The notes: generated by a model not told the origin, from the letters alone. A stretch of 42,534 bases of DNA from an uncultured Clostridia bacterium (GCA_937893125.1 CALBHW010000004.1:1-42534), one strand, 5' to 3'; counted from the first letter of the stretch, positions 1 through 7,783 are shown. Numbers and translations are program-made.

Positions 1-63
1 TAACCATCAGTCTCGCTGGAGAGTAAACTCTCCGACTCAACTTCCGATAATATAGTCAAGCAA
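1..63. repeat. Structured repeat element, copy A (cut by window edge)
   Basis: Bases 32-53 are identical over 22 nt to 38786-38807, and similarity continues through bases 1-31 (taac-atcagt-tcg--gga). Read on the minus strand it folds: GGAGAG/CTCTCC forms an apical hairpin with loop TTTA, flanked by AGTT/GACT and TATC/GATG pairs that become AGTT/AACT and TATC/GATA in copy B. It lies just 3' of the HicB-like gene. The outer stem cannot be checked because the partner strand is outside the window. No known RNA family was recognised; orientation is undecided. Confidence 0.6.
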
Positions 64-70
64 ACACGAC

Positions 71-328
71 TCAAACTTCGGCGTCGACAAGCAAAACGAT
101 TTCATTTTTGTGGTTTTGCCTTGATTCAAGATATGTACGGGCTTTTTCTTGGACCTCGCCATACATTTTAATAGACAACTTGCAAAAATCTCTAAGATAT
201 TTGCGCGCAACAAAATAAGCCTCTTCAATTGTCTTGCCCTGACAATAAATGCGGACATCGTCAAAAGCGACTACATAATTATCGTTATCTTCGTCTCTAT
301 AAAAAACTGCTGGAAAAATATAGTCCAT
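71..328 (-). CDS. HicB-like antitoxin-fold protein
   Basis: An 85-residue protein resembling the HicB-like partial RNase H fold. The start (DYIFPAVFYRDEDND) gives the first strand pair, followed by YVVAFDDV and the G-T-EEA helix (GKTIEEAYFVARKYL) that typifies the family. HicB proteins neutralise the HicA mRNA interferase, but many solitary copies have no known role. No ribbon-helix-helix or helix-turn-helix extension is visible after residue 60, so DNA binding is not evident. No hicA is present upstream; the downstream side leaves the window after 70 bases, so a partner there cannot be excluded. The ATG at 328 has only a weak GAGTGGG upstream. A good promoter lies about 150 nt before it. Confidence 0.65.
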   Translation of the reverse strand: MDYIFPAVFYRDEDNDNYVVAFDDVRIYCQGKTIEEAYFVARKYLRDFCKLSIKMYGEVQEKARTYLESRQNHKNEIVLLVDAEV

Positions 329-653
329 AACCCACTCACTTTTTCATTATTTGTTATCTCTAAAAAGTCACAAAATTATGCATATACCTCTAAAATATAT
401 GCGAATTTGCGCATATGATAGCATTTTTTGTTACTTTTAGCCCAAAAAGTTGTAACTTTTGAGCCAAACCCACAAAGATACATTGTTATTGTATCACAAA
501 GCCTTGACCTTGTAAAACAAATTTACCCAAAAAATTAAATCCCATTTTTATCCCTTACCCCGCATTCTTTATTGTCATTTTTTAATGTTTTGTACTTTTT
601 TTACTATATTCGTGGAATTTTCTGCTGATTTAACTTTTATTTGTATGCAATAT
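329..653. other. Intergenic region between the HicB-like gene and the rplQ terminator
   Basis: Apart from the promoter at 488-516 and two small inverted repeats in its leader, nothing coding was seen. The stretch 520-650 is AT-rich with no ribosome-binding site in front of any ATG. Confidence 0.5.
488..516 (-). promoter_or_regulatory. Sigma-A promoter of the HicB-like gene
   Basis: On the minus strand TTTACA (511-516) and TACAAT (488-493) are separated by exactly 17 nt. Transcription should start near 481, giving a leader of about 150 nt. The leader contains two small inverted repeats: AAAAGTT/AACTTTT near 448-463 and ATATGCG/CGCATAT near 398-418. Confidence 0.6.
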
Positions 654-689
654 AAAAAAACACTAGCAAGAGAAAATCTCCTACTAGTG
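654..689 (-). terminator. Rho-independent terminator of the ribosomal superoperon
   Basis: Minus-strand hairpin CACTAG/CTAGTG with inner AGGAGA/TCTCTT pairing, followed by seven T residues. It begins about 10 nt after the rplQ stop and closes the whole operon. Confidence 0.9.
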
Positions 690-698
690 GTTATTTTA

Positions 699-1211
699 TT
701 AGACCAACTCAACTATGCAAAGTTGTGCAGCGTCGCCACGTCTCATATCAGCCTTCAAGACTCTTGTGTAGCCACCACCTTGTCCTTTTTCTTTAATTCT
801 TTCCGCATATTTTGGAGCGTAAACATTAAAGATTTTTTCAATAAGTGGGTGGTTAATGTCTTTTGTTCTTTCGACAAAACTTGCCTTAGACTCTTTTTCT
901 TGTCTTTGTTCTTGTCTATCGAAAAGTTTAGACATAATCATTCTGCGCGCTTTCAATTTCTTTGGTCCGTCATTTAAAACTTCTCTTTTGACCTTAACGC
1001 CCTTACTATCAACACTTGTTTTGACGACTTTGACAGTATCTTCGTAAGAATTGATAGCGAGAGTCAAAATCTTTTCAGTGTAACTTTGTAGAGCTTTAGC
1101 CTTAGCCGAAGTTGTAGTGACCTTTCCGTCCCAAAGAAGAGAACTTGCTTGATTGCGAAGCAAACTCATTCTTTCTTTTGTAGGTCTATTCAATTTAGCA
1201 ACAGTAGCCAT
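699..1211 (-). CDS. rplQ: 50S ribosomal protein L17
   Basis: L17 binds 23S rRNA near the tunnel exit and is the last gene of the superoperon, 30 nt after rpoA. Residues 1-52 (KLNRPTKERMSLLRNQAS, then TTTSAKAKALQSYTEKILTL) and the end (GGYTRVLK, RRGDAAQLCIVEL) are the family signatures. At 170 residues it is clearly longer than the usual 115-130. The extra length sits in two charged insertions, roughly residues 53-85 and 99-122, on either side of the conserved ARR segment. The frame is intact and the insertions are lysine- and glutamate-rich, so this is a natural variant rather than damage. The ATG has GGAG upstream. A strong terminator follows. Confidence 0.96.
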   Translation of the reverse strand: MATVAKLNRPTKERMSLLRNQASSLLWDGKVTTTSAKAKALQSYTEKILTLAINSYEDTVKVVKTSVDSKGVKVKREVLNDGPKKLKARRMIMSKLFDRQEQRQEKESKASFVERTKDINHPLIEKIFNVYAPKYAERIKEKGQGGGYTRVLKADMRRGDAAQLCIVELV

Positions 1212-1241
1212 AATTTTCTCCTTTAAAATGTGTTATTAGGA

Positions 1242-2195
1242 CTATTCTTCGTCGTTTCTAAGCGACAATCCCATACTTTCAAGTTTGTTGATTACTTCTT
1301 CAAGAGATTTAAGTCCCAAATTTCTGACCTTCAACATATCATCCTTTGACTTCTTTGTCAAATCTTCGATAGTGTTGATATTTGCTCTCTTCAAGCAGTT
1401 GTAACTTCTAACTGACAAATCCATATCTTCGATAGACATTTCCATAACCTTAATAGGCTTGTCTTCTTCATGAGAAACCAAAATGTCGACTTCGTCCATA
1501 TGTTCAACCATATCAACAAAAAGATGCATATGGTCTTCAACGATTTTAGAAGCAAGTGAAACAACCTCTTTTGCGCTCATAGTGCCGTTTGTTCTAACTT
1601 CCAAAGTCAATTTGTCGTAATCAATAGATTGTCCAACACGAGTGCTTTCGACTTGATAGTTAACAGCCTTAACAGGTGTAAAAATCGAATCCATAACAAT
1701 AACGCCGATTGGATAATCTTCTTTTTTATTCTTTTGAGCGGTGTTATAACCTCTTCCGCGACCAACAATGATTTCGATGTCAATACTTGCCCCGTCATCA
1801 AGCGTACAAATCTTGAGTTCTGGGTTCAAAATCTCAACTTGGTCGTTTGCTTCGATATCGCTAGCATAAACTGTGCAAGCGCCTTTTTTGTGCAAGTGCA
1901 AAGTTGTAGTAAAATCTTCATCCAAGACACTGGTCATAACTGCAAGGTTCTTGAAGTTAAGAACGATGTCAGTAACATCTTCTGTAACACCAGGAATACT
2001 TGTAAATTCGTGTTGAACGCCGTCGATTTTAATAGCAGTAACCGCGGCACCAGGCATAGAACCTAGAAGAGTTCTTCTAAGGCAGTTGCCGATTGTGATA
2101 CCAAAACCTTTTTCAAGTGGTTCGACAACAAAGGTCGCAAAAGCGCCGTTTTCCTTTTCGTCTATAGAAACTCTTGGTTTTTCTATTTGCATCAT
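1242..2195 (-). CDS. rpoA: RNA polymerase alpha subunit
   Basis: The alpha dimer scaffolds RNA polymerase assembly, and its C-terminal domain contacts promoter UP elements and activators. The N-terminal assembly domain spans about residues 1-230 (FGITIGNCLRRTLLGSMPGAA is typical). A charged linker leads to the helix-hairpin-helix C-terminal domain (about 255-310). That domain keeps the DNA-contact residues in RSYNCLKRA and KVRNLGLKSLEEV, which correspond to E. coli R265, N268, C269 and K298. At 317 residues it has the usual length. The chosen ATG is the first of two adjacent ATGs because AAGGGGGG lies 8 nt before it. The rpsD stop codon lies within that ribosome-binding region, which suggests coupled translation. 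Confidence 0.97.
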   Translation of the reverse strand: MMQIEKPRVSIDEKENGAFATFVVEPLEKGFGITIGNCLRRTLLGSMPGAAVTAIKIDGVQHEFTSIPGVTEDVTDIVLNFKNLAVMTSVLDEDFTTTLHLHKKGACTVYASDIEANDQVEILNPELKICTLDDGASIDIEIIVGRGRGYNTAQKNKKEDYPIGVIVMDSIFTPVKAVNYQVESTRVGQSIDYDKLTLEVRTNGTMSAKEVVSLASKIVEDHMHLFVDMVEHMDEVDILVSHEEDKPIKVMEMSIEDMDLSVRSYNCLKRANINTIEDLTKKSKDDMLKVRNLGLKSLEEVINKLESMGLSLRNDEE

Positions 2196-2209
2196 GTGAA
2201 AATCCCCCC

Positions 2210-2830
2210 TTACCTTGAGTACAACTCAATAATCATATGTTCTTGAATGTTAAGATCAATATCATCTCTCTTTGGCAATGCGAGTATTTTGCCAACCATT
2301 GTGCTTGTATTAAATTCCAACCATTTTGGGCAAACCAACTTGATTTCTCTAAGTTGAGCGAACTTTGGAAGGTTTCTCTTGCTTTCTTTGATTGAGATTT
2401 CGTCGCCGACTTTGACGAGATATGAAGGAATATTAACAACTTTGCCATTAACACAAATGTGCCCGTGGTTAACAATTTGTCTACTTTCGCTTCTGCTGTC
2501 GCCAATGCCCATTCTATAAACGACATTGTCAAGTCTTCTTTCAAGCAAACTGAGCATATTTTCGCCCACAACACCTTTCATACGTGTTGCTTTTTCATAA
2601 TATTCTCTGAATTGTTTTTCAAGAAGTCCGTACGCTCTTTTAACTTTTTGTTTTTCTCTAAGCTGAGTGCCATAATCGGTCACTTTCTTTCTTCCAAGTC
2701 CGTGTTGTCCAGGAACAACTGGTCTTTTTTCCATAGCACACTTTGGGGAAATACATCTATCACCCTTCAAGAAAAGTTTGCAACCTTCTCTTCTGCAAAG
2801 TCTGCAATCTGCATCTGTATATTTTGCCAT
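2210..2830 (-). CDS. rpsD: 30S ribosomal protein S4 (zinc-binding type)
   Basis: S4 is a primary 16S rRNA binder that starts small-subunit assembly and shapes decoding accuracy. The N-terminus has Cys9, Cys12, Cys26 and Cys31, with the same spacing as the zinc-binding S4 of Thermus, so this is the C+ form. The S4 RNA-binding fold is visible around residues 95-160 (RRLDNVVYRMGIGDSRSESR, then VNHGHICVNGKVVNIPSY). Length 206 is normal. It lies 17 nt after rpsK and 14 nt before rpoA, the standard rpsM-rpsK-rpsD-rpoA-rplQ arrangement in Firmicutes relatives other than Bacillus subtilis, where rpsD is elsewhere. Confidence 0.97.
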   Translation of the reverse strand: MAKYTDADCRLCRREGCKLFLKGDRCISPKCAMEKRPVVPGQHGLGRKKVTDYGTQLREKQKVKRAYGLLEKQFREYYEKATRMKGVVGENMLSLLERRLDNVVYRMGIGDSRSESRQIVNHGHICVNGKVVNIPSYLVKVGDEISIKESKRNLPKFAQLREIKLVCPKWLEFNTSTMVGKILALPKRDDIDLNIQEHMIIELYSR

Positions 2831-2847
2831 ATTCTCTCTTCTCCTTC

Positions 2848-3243
2848 TTAAATTCTTCTCTTTTTAGGAGGACGGCAACCATTGTGTGGGATTGGCGAGA
2901 CATCACTAATTTTTGTGACGTTAAGTTCCGCGGTACTAAGCGCTCTTATTGCCGCTTCTCTACCATTGCCAGGTCCTTTTACATAAACTTCAACTGATTT
3001 AAGTCCATGTTCTTTTGCGACTTTTGCAGCAGTTTCAACTGCTTGTTGAGCAGCAAATGGAGTGCTCTTTCTTGCGCCTCTAAATCCAAGTGAGCCAGCA
3101 CTTGACCAAGAGAGCGTATTTCCAGCAAGGTCGGTAAAAGTAACAAGCGTATTGTTAAAGCTTGCTTGAATATGAACAGCGCCCTTGTCGACATTCTTAG
3201 TTTGTTTTTTCTTTCTAACAACTTTTTTTGTATTATTTGCCAT
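2848..3243 (-). CDS. rpsK: 30S ribosomal protein S11
   Basis: S11 forms part of the 30S platform at the mRNA exit, beside S18 and the 3' end of 16S rRNA. Features visible are GAVHIQASFNNTLVTFTD near residue 20, the KSTPFAAQQAVE helix and the terminal GCRPPKKRRI block that is almost invariant in the family. Length 131 is typical (about 129). It is 17 nt downstream of rpsM and 17 nt upstream of rpsD. Its AAGGAGG ribosome-binding site sits rather far from the ATG (about 12 nt), but no better start exists because the conserved N-terminus begins here. Confidence 0.97.
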   Translation of the reverse strand: MANNTKKVVRKKKQTKNVDKGAVHIQASFNNTLVTFTDLAGNTLSWSSAGSLGFRGARKSTPFAAQQAVETAAKVAKEHGLKSVEVYVKGPGNGREAAIRALSTAELNVTKISDVSPIPHNGCRPPKKRRI

Positions 3244-3260
3244 TTCTATCCACTACCTCC

Positions 3261-3629
3261 TTACTTTTTCTTCTTTGCGACAGTCCTTTTTGGACCTTTT
3301 CTTGTACGAGCATTTTGTTTAGTGCTTTGTCCTCTAACAGGCAAGCCTTTTCTATGTCTAATGCCTCTGTAGCAACCAATTTCTGACAAGCCCTTAATAT
3401 TCAAAGAAACTTCCCTTGTAAGGTCGCCTTCGACAGTAAGGTTCTTTTCGATGTAATTTCTCAATGTAGCGACTTGTTCTTCGCTAAGGTCTTTTACACG
3501 AATGTCAGGACTGATTTTTGTTTCGTTTAAAATTTTGTTACTTGTAACTCTGCCAATACCTTTTATGTAGGTAAGACCGATTTCAAGTCTTTTCTCGTTT
3601 GGTAAATCAACACCAGCAATACGAGCCAT
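3261..3629 (-). CDS. rpsM: 30S ribosomal protein S13
   Basis: S13 sits in the head of the small subunit and makes bridges to L5 and contacts to P-site tRNA through its C-terminal tail. The sequence opens with MARIAGVDLPNEKR, has the helix-two-turn-helix region GLTYIKGIGRVTSNKIL, and ends in the basic tail (RHRKGLPVRGQSTKQNART, then KRTVAKKKK). Length 122 is normal. It begins the alpha sub-operon, which is separated from rpmJ by a 192-nt gap that may carry its own promoter. AGGAG precedes the ATG. Confidence 0.97.
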   Translation of the reverse strand: MARIAGVDLPNEKRLEIGLTYIKGIGRVTSNKILNETKISPDIRVKDLSEEQVATLRNYIEKNLTVEGDLTREVSLNIKGLSEIGCYRGIRHRKGLPVRGQSTKQNARTRKGPKRTVAKKKK

Positions 3630-3821
3630 ATTATTTCTCCTTAAATAAAAATTTTAAAATAAGCGGTTAAAAAGATTATCTTTTCACCCAAAAAAGTACT
3701 ACTTTTTCACTCATTAACTACTATTTTAGTCAAATTTTTAAAAAAAGCAATACAAAAATATATAGTCACCTGCGTAATTTTAAGTTTTCACCCAAAACAG
3801 CCGCACGCAGAATGTAATTTT
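3630..3821 (-). promoter_or_regulatory. Gap between rpmJ and rpsM, possible internal promoter and leader
   Basis: This is the longest gap inside the superoperon. On the minus strand a weak sigma-A candidate is TTGCTT and TAAAAT (in the 3722-3748 area) with 16 nt between. The block TTTTGGGTGAAAA occurs twice, around 3685-3698 and 3787-3800, and CTGCGT (near 3805) can pair with ACGCAG (near 3770). Promoter call is tentative. Confidence 0.35.
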
Positions 3822-3935
3822 CTAACCTTGAGTTTGTTTATGCTTTTTGTTTGGGCATATAACCATAACCTTGCCTTCTCTCTTTATGACCTTACATTTA
3901 TCACAAATTGGTTTAACTGATGGTCTAACTTTCAT
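3822..3935 (-). CDS. rpmJ: 50S ribosomal protein L36
   Basis: The smallest ribosomal protein, 37 residues, starting MKVRPSVKPICDKCKVIK. It carries the L36 zinc site Cys11-X2-Cys14, Cys27 and His32, which is the C+ form. L36 stabilises the 23S rRNA near the GTPase-associated centre. It lies 24 nt after infA, the expected order infA-rpmJ-rpsM. The ATG at 3935 is preceded by AAGGAGAAGAAAAA, a good ribosome-binding site. The stop TAG is at 3822-3824. Confidence 0.95.
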   Translation of the reverse strand: MKVRPSVKPICDKCKVIKREGKVMVICPNKKHKQTQG

Positions 3936-3959
3936 TTTTTCTTCTCCTTAAATTTGTTT

Positions 3960-4184
3960 TTAATTGGATTTACTTCTCCAAATTATTCTACCCTTAGTCA
4001 AATCATAAGGGCTCATCTCAACCTTAACTGCATCTCCAGCAAGAATTTTAATAAAATTCATTCTAAGTTTCCCAGAAATGTAGCAAGTGATGATATGCCC
4101 GTTTTGAAGTTTAACCTTAAATGTTGCATTAGGTAACACTTCTGTAACTATTCCTTCGGTTTCCAAACAATCTGATTTTGGCAT
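3960..4184 (-). CDS. infA: Translation initiation factor IF-1
   Basis: IF-1 is an OB-fold protein that occupies the ribosomal A site during initiation and helps IF-2 and IF-3. The sequence has the family core EGIVTEVLPNATFKVKLQNG, ISGKLRMNFIKILAGDAV and the terminal SPYDLTKGRIIWR. At 74 residues it is two longer than the usual 72. AAGGAG lies 6 nt before the ATG. It sits between the KOW protein gene and rpmJ, the usual Clostridia order. Confidence 0.97.
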   Translation of the reverse strand: MPKSDCLETEGIVTEVLPNATFKVKLQNGHIITCYISGKLRMNFIKILAGDAVKVEMSPYDLTKGRIIWRSKSN

Positions 4185-4212
4185 TTTTTCTCCTTTTTCT
4201 TAAAAGAAAACA

Positions 4213-4464
4213 TCATTTTTTGTTGTAGTAAGATTTTAGAATTGTCTTAATTTCATAATCGTACAAGTCGTCAATCTCTTTACTTGTTGCGAGTTCGTCG
4301 AACGTATCCTTCAAATGTTTAATTCGCTTTTTTTTAGGGTTGTCAAAAGTTCTATAATCGCCGTCGCAAAGGTAAGCAAATTCGCCATCTAATTTTACAA
4401 CAACATACATTCTTCCCTTGTCGTGCCCCTTACTCGACTCCACAATGCTTTTTACTTTCAACAC
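4213..4464 (-). CDS. KOW-domain RNA-binding protein (L14e-like)
   Basis: An 83-residue protein with an SH3-like KOW start (VKSIVESSKGHDKGRMYVVVKLDGEFAYLCDGD) followed by a basic NPKKKRIKHLK strand and a short helical tail. Proteins of this kind, related to L14e/L6e/L27e, are regularly encoded between map and infA in Clostridia and are presumed to bind rRNA; their exact role is not established. The start is a GTG at 4464, chosen because GGAG lies 6 nt upstream. A TTG codon follows directly and would be the next possibility. Spacing is 16 nt from map and 28 nt to infA. Confidence 0.85.
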   Translation of the reverse strand: MLKVKSIVESSKGHDKGRMYVVVKLDGEFAYLCDGDYRTFDNPKKKRIKHLKDTFDELATSKEIDDLYDYEIKTILKSYYNKK

Positions 4465-4480
4465 AAAATTCTCCTTTTTA

Positions 4481-5215
4481 TCAGGTTAAAATTTCCACGC
4501 CAGTGTCTGTAATAAGGATAGTGTTTTCATAATGCGCTGAGCAAGACCCATCAATCGTAGTAACTGACCAGCCATCAATGTTGATTTCGTAATCGCCTTC
4601 TGTAACCATAGGTTCAACTGCGATAACCATATTCTTTTTGAGAACTGGACCAAGTCCCGCGTATCCATAGTTAGGAACACTTGGGTCTTCGTGAAGATTT
4701 CTGCCCACGCCGTGTCCGACCATATCTCTCACGACTCCAAAACCATATTTTTCAACATAATTTTGAACAGCCGAAGATATATCGCCCACTCTACTTCCCG
4801 CTTTAATATTCTTTATGCCTTCAAAAAAACTTTGCTTCGTGACATCTATAAGTTTTTGTCTTTCTTTGCTAATTTTTCCGACAGCAAACGTCCTTGCACT
4901 GTCCCCGTGATAACCTTCGTAACAAGCACCAACATCAATGCTAACGATGTCACCTTCTTTTAAAGGTTCGTCATTTGGAAAACCGTGCACAACGACTTCG
5001 TTTACGCTTGCACAAATGGTTGCTGGAAACCCGCCATAGTGCAAAAACGAAGGTTTTGCTTTGTGACTTGTGATATAATCATAGGCAATTTTGTCAAGTT
5101 CTTTGGTCGTCACCCCAGGTTTAACATACTTTTCAACTTCGAGAAGTGTGTTCCTTGTGATTTCGCCCGCTATTCTCATAATTGCAATTTCTTTATCAGA
5201 CTTAATTCTTATCAT
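4481..5215 (-). CDS. map: Methionine aminopeptidase, type I
   Basis: Removes the N-terminal methionine from nascent proteins with small second residues. All active-site residues are present: the substrate histidine His77 (VVHGFP), metal ligands Asp94 (SIDVGA), Asp105 (GDSART), His168 (VGHGVGR), Glu201 (VEPMV) and Glu230 (HYENTIL). At 244 residues and with no N-terminal extension it is the compact type Ia form. It starts 4 nt after the adk stop, and its ribosome-binding site (GAGTG) overlaps the end of adk, so the two are probably coupled. Confidence 0.97.
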   Translation of the reverse strand: MIRIKSDKEIAIMRIAGEITRNTLLEVEKYVKPGVTTKELDKIAYDYITSHKAKPSFLHYGGFPATICASVNEVVVHGFPNDEPLKEGDIVSIDVGACYEGYHGDSARTFAVGKISKERQKLIDVTKQSFFEGIKNIKAGSRVGDISSAVQNYVEKYGFGVVRDMVGHGVGRNLHEDPSVPNYGYAGLGPVLKKNMVIAVEPMVTEGDYEINIDGWSVTTIDGSCSAHYENTILITDTGVEILT

Positions 5216-5219
5216 AAAA

Positions 5220-5846
5220 TCACTCTTTTATTCCGCTAAGGATGCTGTCGACAAGTTTAAAAGTTTCCTCCATACTATTTGTGGAATTTATCTTTTCAAA
5301 AAGTCCCAAATCCTTATAGAAATCAACTACATCTTGTGGCAACTTTTGTTTAATTAACCTTTGTTTAATAACTTCTGGTGCGTCGTCGGCTCTAGTATAC
5401 ACTTCACCGCCACATTTTTCGCAATAGCCGTTAATAAGGTTGTCCAAATGTGTAGGATTGCCACACTTTCTACACATTCTTCTTTTTGAAAGTCTATTTA
5501 TAATCTCTTCGTCATCCAAATCAATCATAATAGCCTTATCAATTTGCGTCATTTTGCTTAACGCTTCCGCTTGGGTTCTCACTCTTGGAAAGCCGTCCAA
5601 AACAAATCCATTTTTGCAATCGTCTTGTTTAAGTCTATCTTCAACTATCTTAATTGTGAGTTCGTCTGGAACAAGTGACCCCGCGTCAATGTATTCTTTT
5701 GCCTTTTTTCCAAGAGCAGTTCCGTTTGCAATATTTGTTCTAAATATATCTCCTGTCGAGATGTGTGGAATGTCATATTTCTTGCAAATTAAATTTGCTT
5801 GCGTTCCCTTCCCGCTTCCAGGAGGTCCAAGTAGTACAATTTTCAT
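5220..5846 (-). CDS. adk: Adenylate kinase (zinc LID type)
   Basis: Catalyses ATP + AMP to 2 ADP and balances the adenylate pool. The P-loop GPPGSGKGT is at residues 7-15, the AMP-binding segment ISTGDIFR at 29-36, and DGFPR at 84-88. The LID domain contains Cys125, Cys128, Cys142 and Cys145 in CRKCGN and CEKCGG, the structural zinc site of Gram-positive enzymes. It is 208 residues, slightly shorter than usual (about 215). It follows secY after a 167-nt gap with a weak promoter candidate, and is coupled to map. Confidence 0.97.
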   Translation of the reverse strand: MKIVLLGPPGSGKGTQANLICKKYDIPHISTGDIFRTNIANGTALGKKAKEYIDAGSLVPDELTIKIVEDRLKQDDCKNGFVLDGFPRVRTQAEALSKMTQIDKAIMIDLDDEEIINRLSKRRMCRKCGNPTHLDNLINGYCEKCGGEVYTRADDAPEVIKQRLIKQKLPQDVVDFYKDLGLFEKINSTNSMEETFKLVDSILSGIKE

Positions 5847-5892
5847 ATTTTTTCCTTTTTAGTTATCAACAATTTGTATCCTAAGAAAATAA

Positions 5893-5921
5893 ATCTTAGA
5901 GCCTTTTGTGATTACAAACAA
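5893..5921 (-). promoter_or_regulatory. Possible internal promoter in front of adk
   Basis: Minus-strand TTGTTT (5916-5921) and TAAGAT (5893-5898) with 17 nt between, in the unusually long 167-nt secY-adk gap. A small inverted repeat CTAAGA/TCTTAG (5881-5899) overlaps the -10 box. The -10 match is only moderate. Confidence 0.35.
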
Positions 5922-6013
5922 GTGACGCATCAATATGTCGTGATTTTGCACAAAACAAATCAATTTGTAATTAACAATAACACATTACTTGTCTATATCC
6001 ATTAACGAATTGT

Positions 6014-7321
6014 TTACTTCAAAAATCCTTTGTAATTTCTCATCAAAAGTTGTGCTTCGAGTTGTTTATCAAGTTCAAGCGCAACCGAAACAACGATAAG
6101 AAGTCCCGTCGCACTAAATGCGTTGATAAGTGACCCCGACGACCCAACAAGGCTGAAAATGAAACTTGGGACAAGTGCAATAACAGCAAGGAATATTGCT
6201 CCCCACAAAGTCAACCTATTTGAGACTTTTTTAAGGTAATCTGCAGTAGGTTTTCCCGCTCTATATCCAGGAATAAATCCGCCGTTTTGTTGAATTTGTC
6301 TTGAAACATCTTCTGGATTGAAACTGATTTGTGAATAAAAATATGAGAAAAGTAAAATTAGTACTGCCAAAATAATTACATATGGCCATGTGCCCGCACC
6401 AAGATGCTCAGCATACCACATATAAGCGCTTCCCTCTTCGGTGCTGTACCAGAAGATACTCATAACAAGTTGTGGAAAACTTATAAGTGCCGTTGCAAAA
6501 ATGATTGGCATAACGCCCGAGGCGTTGATTTTGATAGGAATGTTTGTGTTTTGTCCACCATACATCTTTCTACCTTTAATTTGTTTTGCGTATTGGACTG
6601 GAATTCGCCTTTCAGCGCTATCAATCCAAACAATAAACATAAAGATAACAACAAGTAAAGCAAGGAAAATAAGCAATGTCCACAAACTTTCAAGATTACT
6701 TGATGAAATGCTTGTGATTGCGTTAAATATTGCCATACCTGCGCTAGACAAAAGTCCAACGAAGATGAGAAGTGACAAACCATTTCCAATTCCGAGTGCA
6801 GTTATTTTTTCGCCAAGCCAAACAGTAAACATTGACCCTGCGACCAAAATAGCCACAACAACTGCTCCAGTTGCAAATGGAGAACCAAAGAAAACAGTGC
6901 TATCAAGACTATCTACGCCGAATCCAACAACTATACCAATACTTTGAATAATTGCAAGAATTAACGCACAAATTCTTGTGTAAAGCGACATTTTCTTTCT
7001 TCCTTCTTCCCCGCCTTGTTTGGAAAGTCTTTCAAGACTAGGAATCGCGACTGAAAGAAGTTGTATAATAATGGACGAGTTGATATAAGGGACAACTCCA
7101 AGTGCAAGCACCGCACCATTGCTAAGCGCGCTACCACTTACCGCACTAATGATTGACAAAAAGTCACCACCACTGCTAACAGCATCTTGGTACGTACCAA
7201 GTTTAATACCAGGTGTAGGCAACCAGCAACCAATTCTATAAATAAGAAGCAGAAGTAAAGTTAAAAATATCTTTTTTCTAACCTCTTTTATTTTAAATGC
7301 TTCTCTTAGAGTCTTAAACAT
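6014..7321 (-). CDS. secY: Preprotein translocase channel subunit SecY
   Basis: SecY is the protein-conducting channel of the plasma membrane and works with SecE, SecG and SecA. The 435-residue sequence shows the ten expected hydrophobic segments, from the first (KKIFLTLLLLLIYRIGCWLP) to the last (NAFSATGLLIVVSVALEL). Typical signatures include the loop after TM1 with GVVPYINSSIIIQLL in TM2, LGIGNGLSLLIFVGL in TM5 and PEDVSRQIQQNGGFIPGYR in the C-terminal half. Its ATG overlaps the rplO stop codon by one base (TAATG), so translation is probably coupled to L15. Confidence 0.97.
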   Translation of the reverse strand: MFKTLREAFKIKEVRKKIFLTLLLLLIYRIGCWLPTPGIKLGTYQDAVSSGGDFLSIISAVSGSALSNGAVLALGVVPYINSSIIIQLLSVAIPSLERLSKQGGEEGRKKMSLYTRICALILAIIQSIGIVVGFGVDSLDSTVFFGSPFATGAVVVAILVAGSMFTVWLGEKITALGIGNGLSLLIFVGLLSSAGMAIFNAITSISSSNLESLWTLLIFLALLVVIFMFIVWIDSAERRIPVQYAKQIKGRKMYGGQNTNIPIKINASGVMPIIFATALISFPQLVMSIFWYSTEEGSAYMWYAEHLGAGTWPYVIILAVLILLFSYFYSQISFNPEDVSRQIQQNGGFIPGYRAGKPTADYLKKVSNRLTLWGAIFLAVIALVPSFIFSLVGSSGSLINAFSATGLLIVVSVALELDKQLEAQLLMRNYKGFLK

Positions 7322-7767
7322 TATACCTCCTCAACGGAACCATTTGCTTCGATAATTTTCTTCTTTGCACTTTCAGAGAATTTGTTAAATTTGACTGTAA
7401 GTGCTTTTTCAAGTTTACCATTTCCAAGAACTTTGACACCATATTCTTCGATTTTAGAAACGATGCCTTTTTCGATTAGGCTGTTTGCATCGACAGTTGA
7501 ATTGTCATCAAATTTGTTCAAATCCGAGACATTGATAACTGTGTAGTTCTTTCTAAACAAAGCATTGTTGAAACCTCTTCTAGGAAGTTTTCTGATAAGA
7601 GGCATTTGTCCGCCTTCGAACCCGACTCTAACACCGCCCCCGCTTCTAGCATTTTGACCTTTGTGACCTTTTCCGCTTGTCTTGCCAACGCCCGAACCAA
7701 TGCCACGACCAAGTCTTTTTTGCTTAAATCTACTATTCTCTGCAGGTCTTAACGATTGAATGTTCAT
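7321..7767 (-). CDS. rplO: 50S ribosomal protein L15
   Basis: L15 is a late-assembling 23S rRNA binder with a long basic extended N-terminus. The glycine- and lysine-rich start (KRLGRGIGSGVGKTSGKGHK) and GQMPLIRKLPRRGFNN are diagnostic. The globular C-terminal part spans about residues 75-148 (IEKGIVSKIEEYGVKVLGNG). Length 148 is normal. It lies 16 nt after rpmD and overlaps secY by one base, as in most Gram-positive spc operons. AAGGAG precedes the ATG. Confidence 0.97.
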   Translation of the reverse strand: MNIQSLRPAENSRFKQKRLGRGIGSGVGKTSGKGHKGQNARSGGGVRVGFEGGQMPLIRKLPRRGFNNALFRKNYTVINVSDLNKFDDNSTVDANSLIEKGIVSKIEEYGVKVLGNGKLEKALTVKFNKFSESAKKKIIEANGSVEEV

Positions 7768-7783
7768 TTTTTATCTCCTTATA

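Noticed and set aside
585..977. 130-codon plus-strand ORF running into rplQ
   Set aside because: It crosses the superoperon terminator and is antisense to rplQ; no ribosome-binding site.
5881..5899. Terminator between secY and adk (CTAAGA/TCTTAG)
   Set aside because: The stem is short and AT-rich and no T-run follows on the minus strand.
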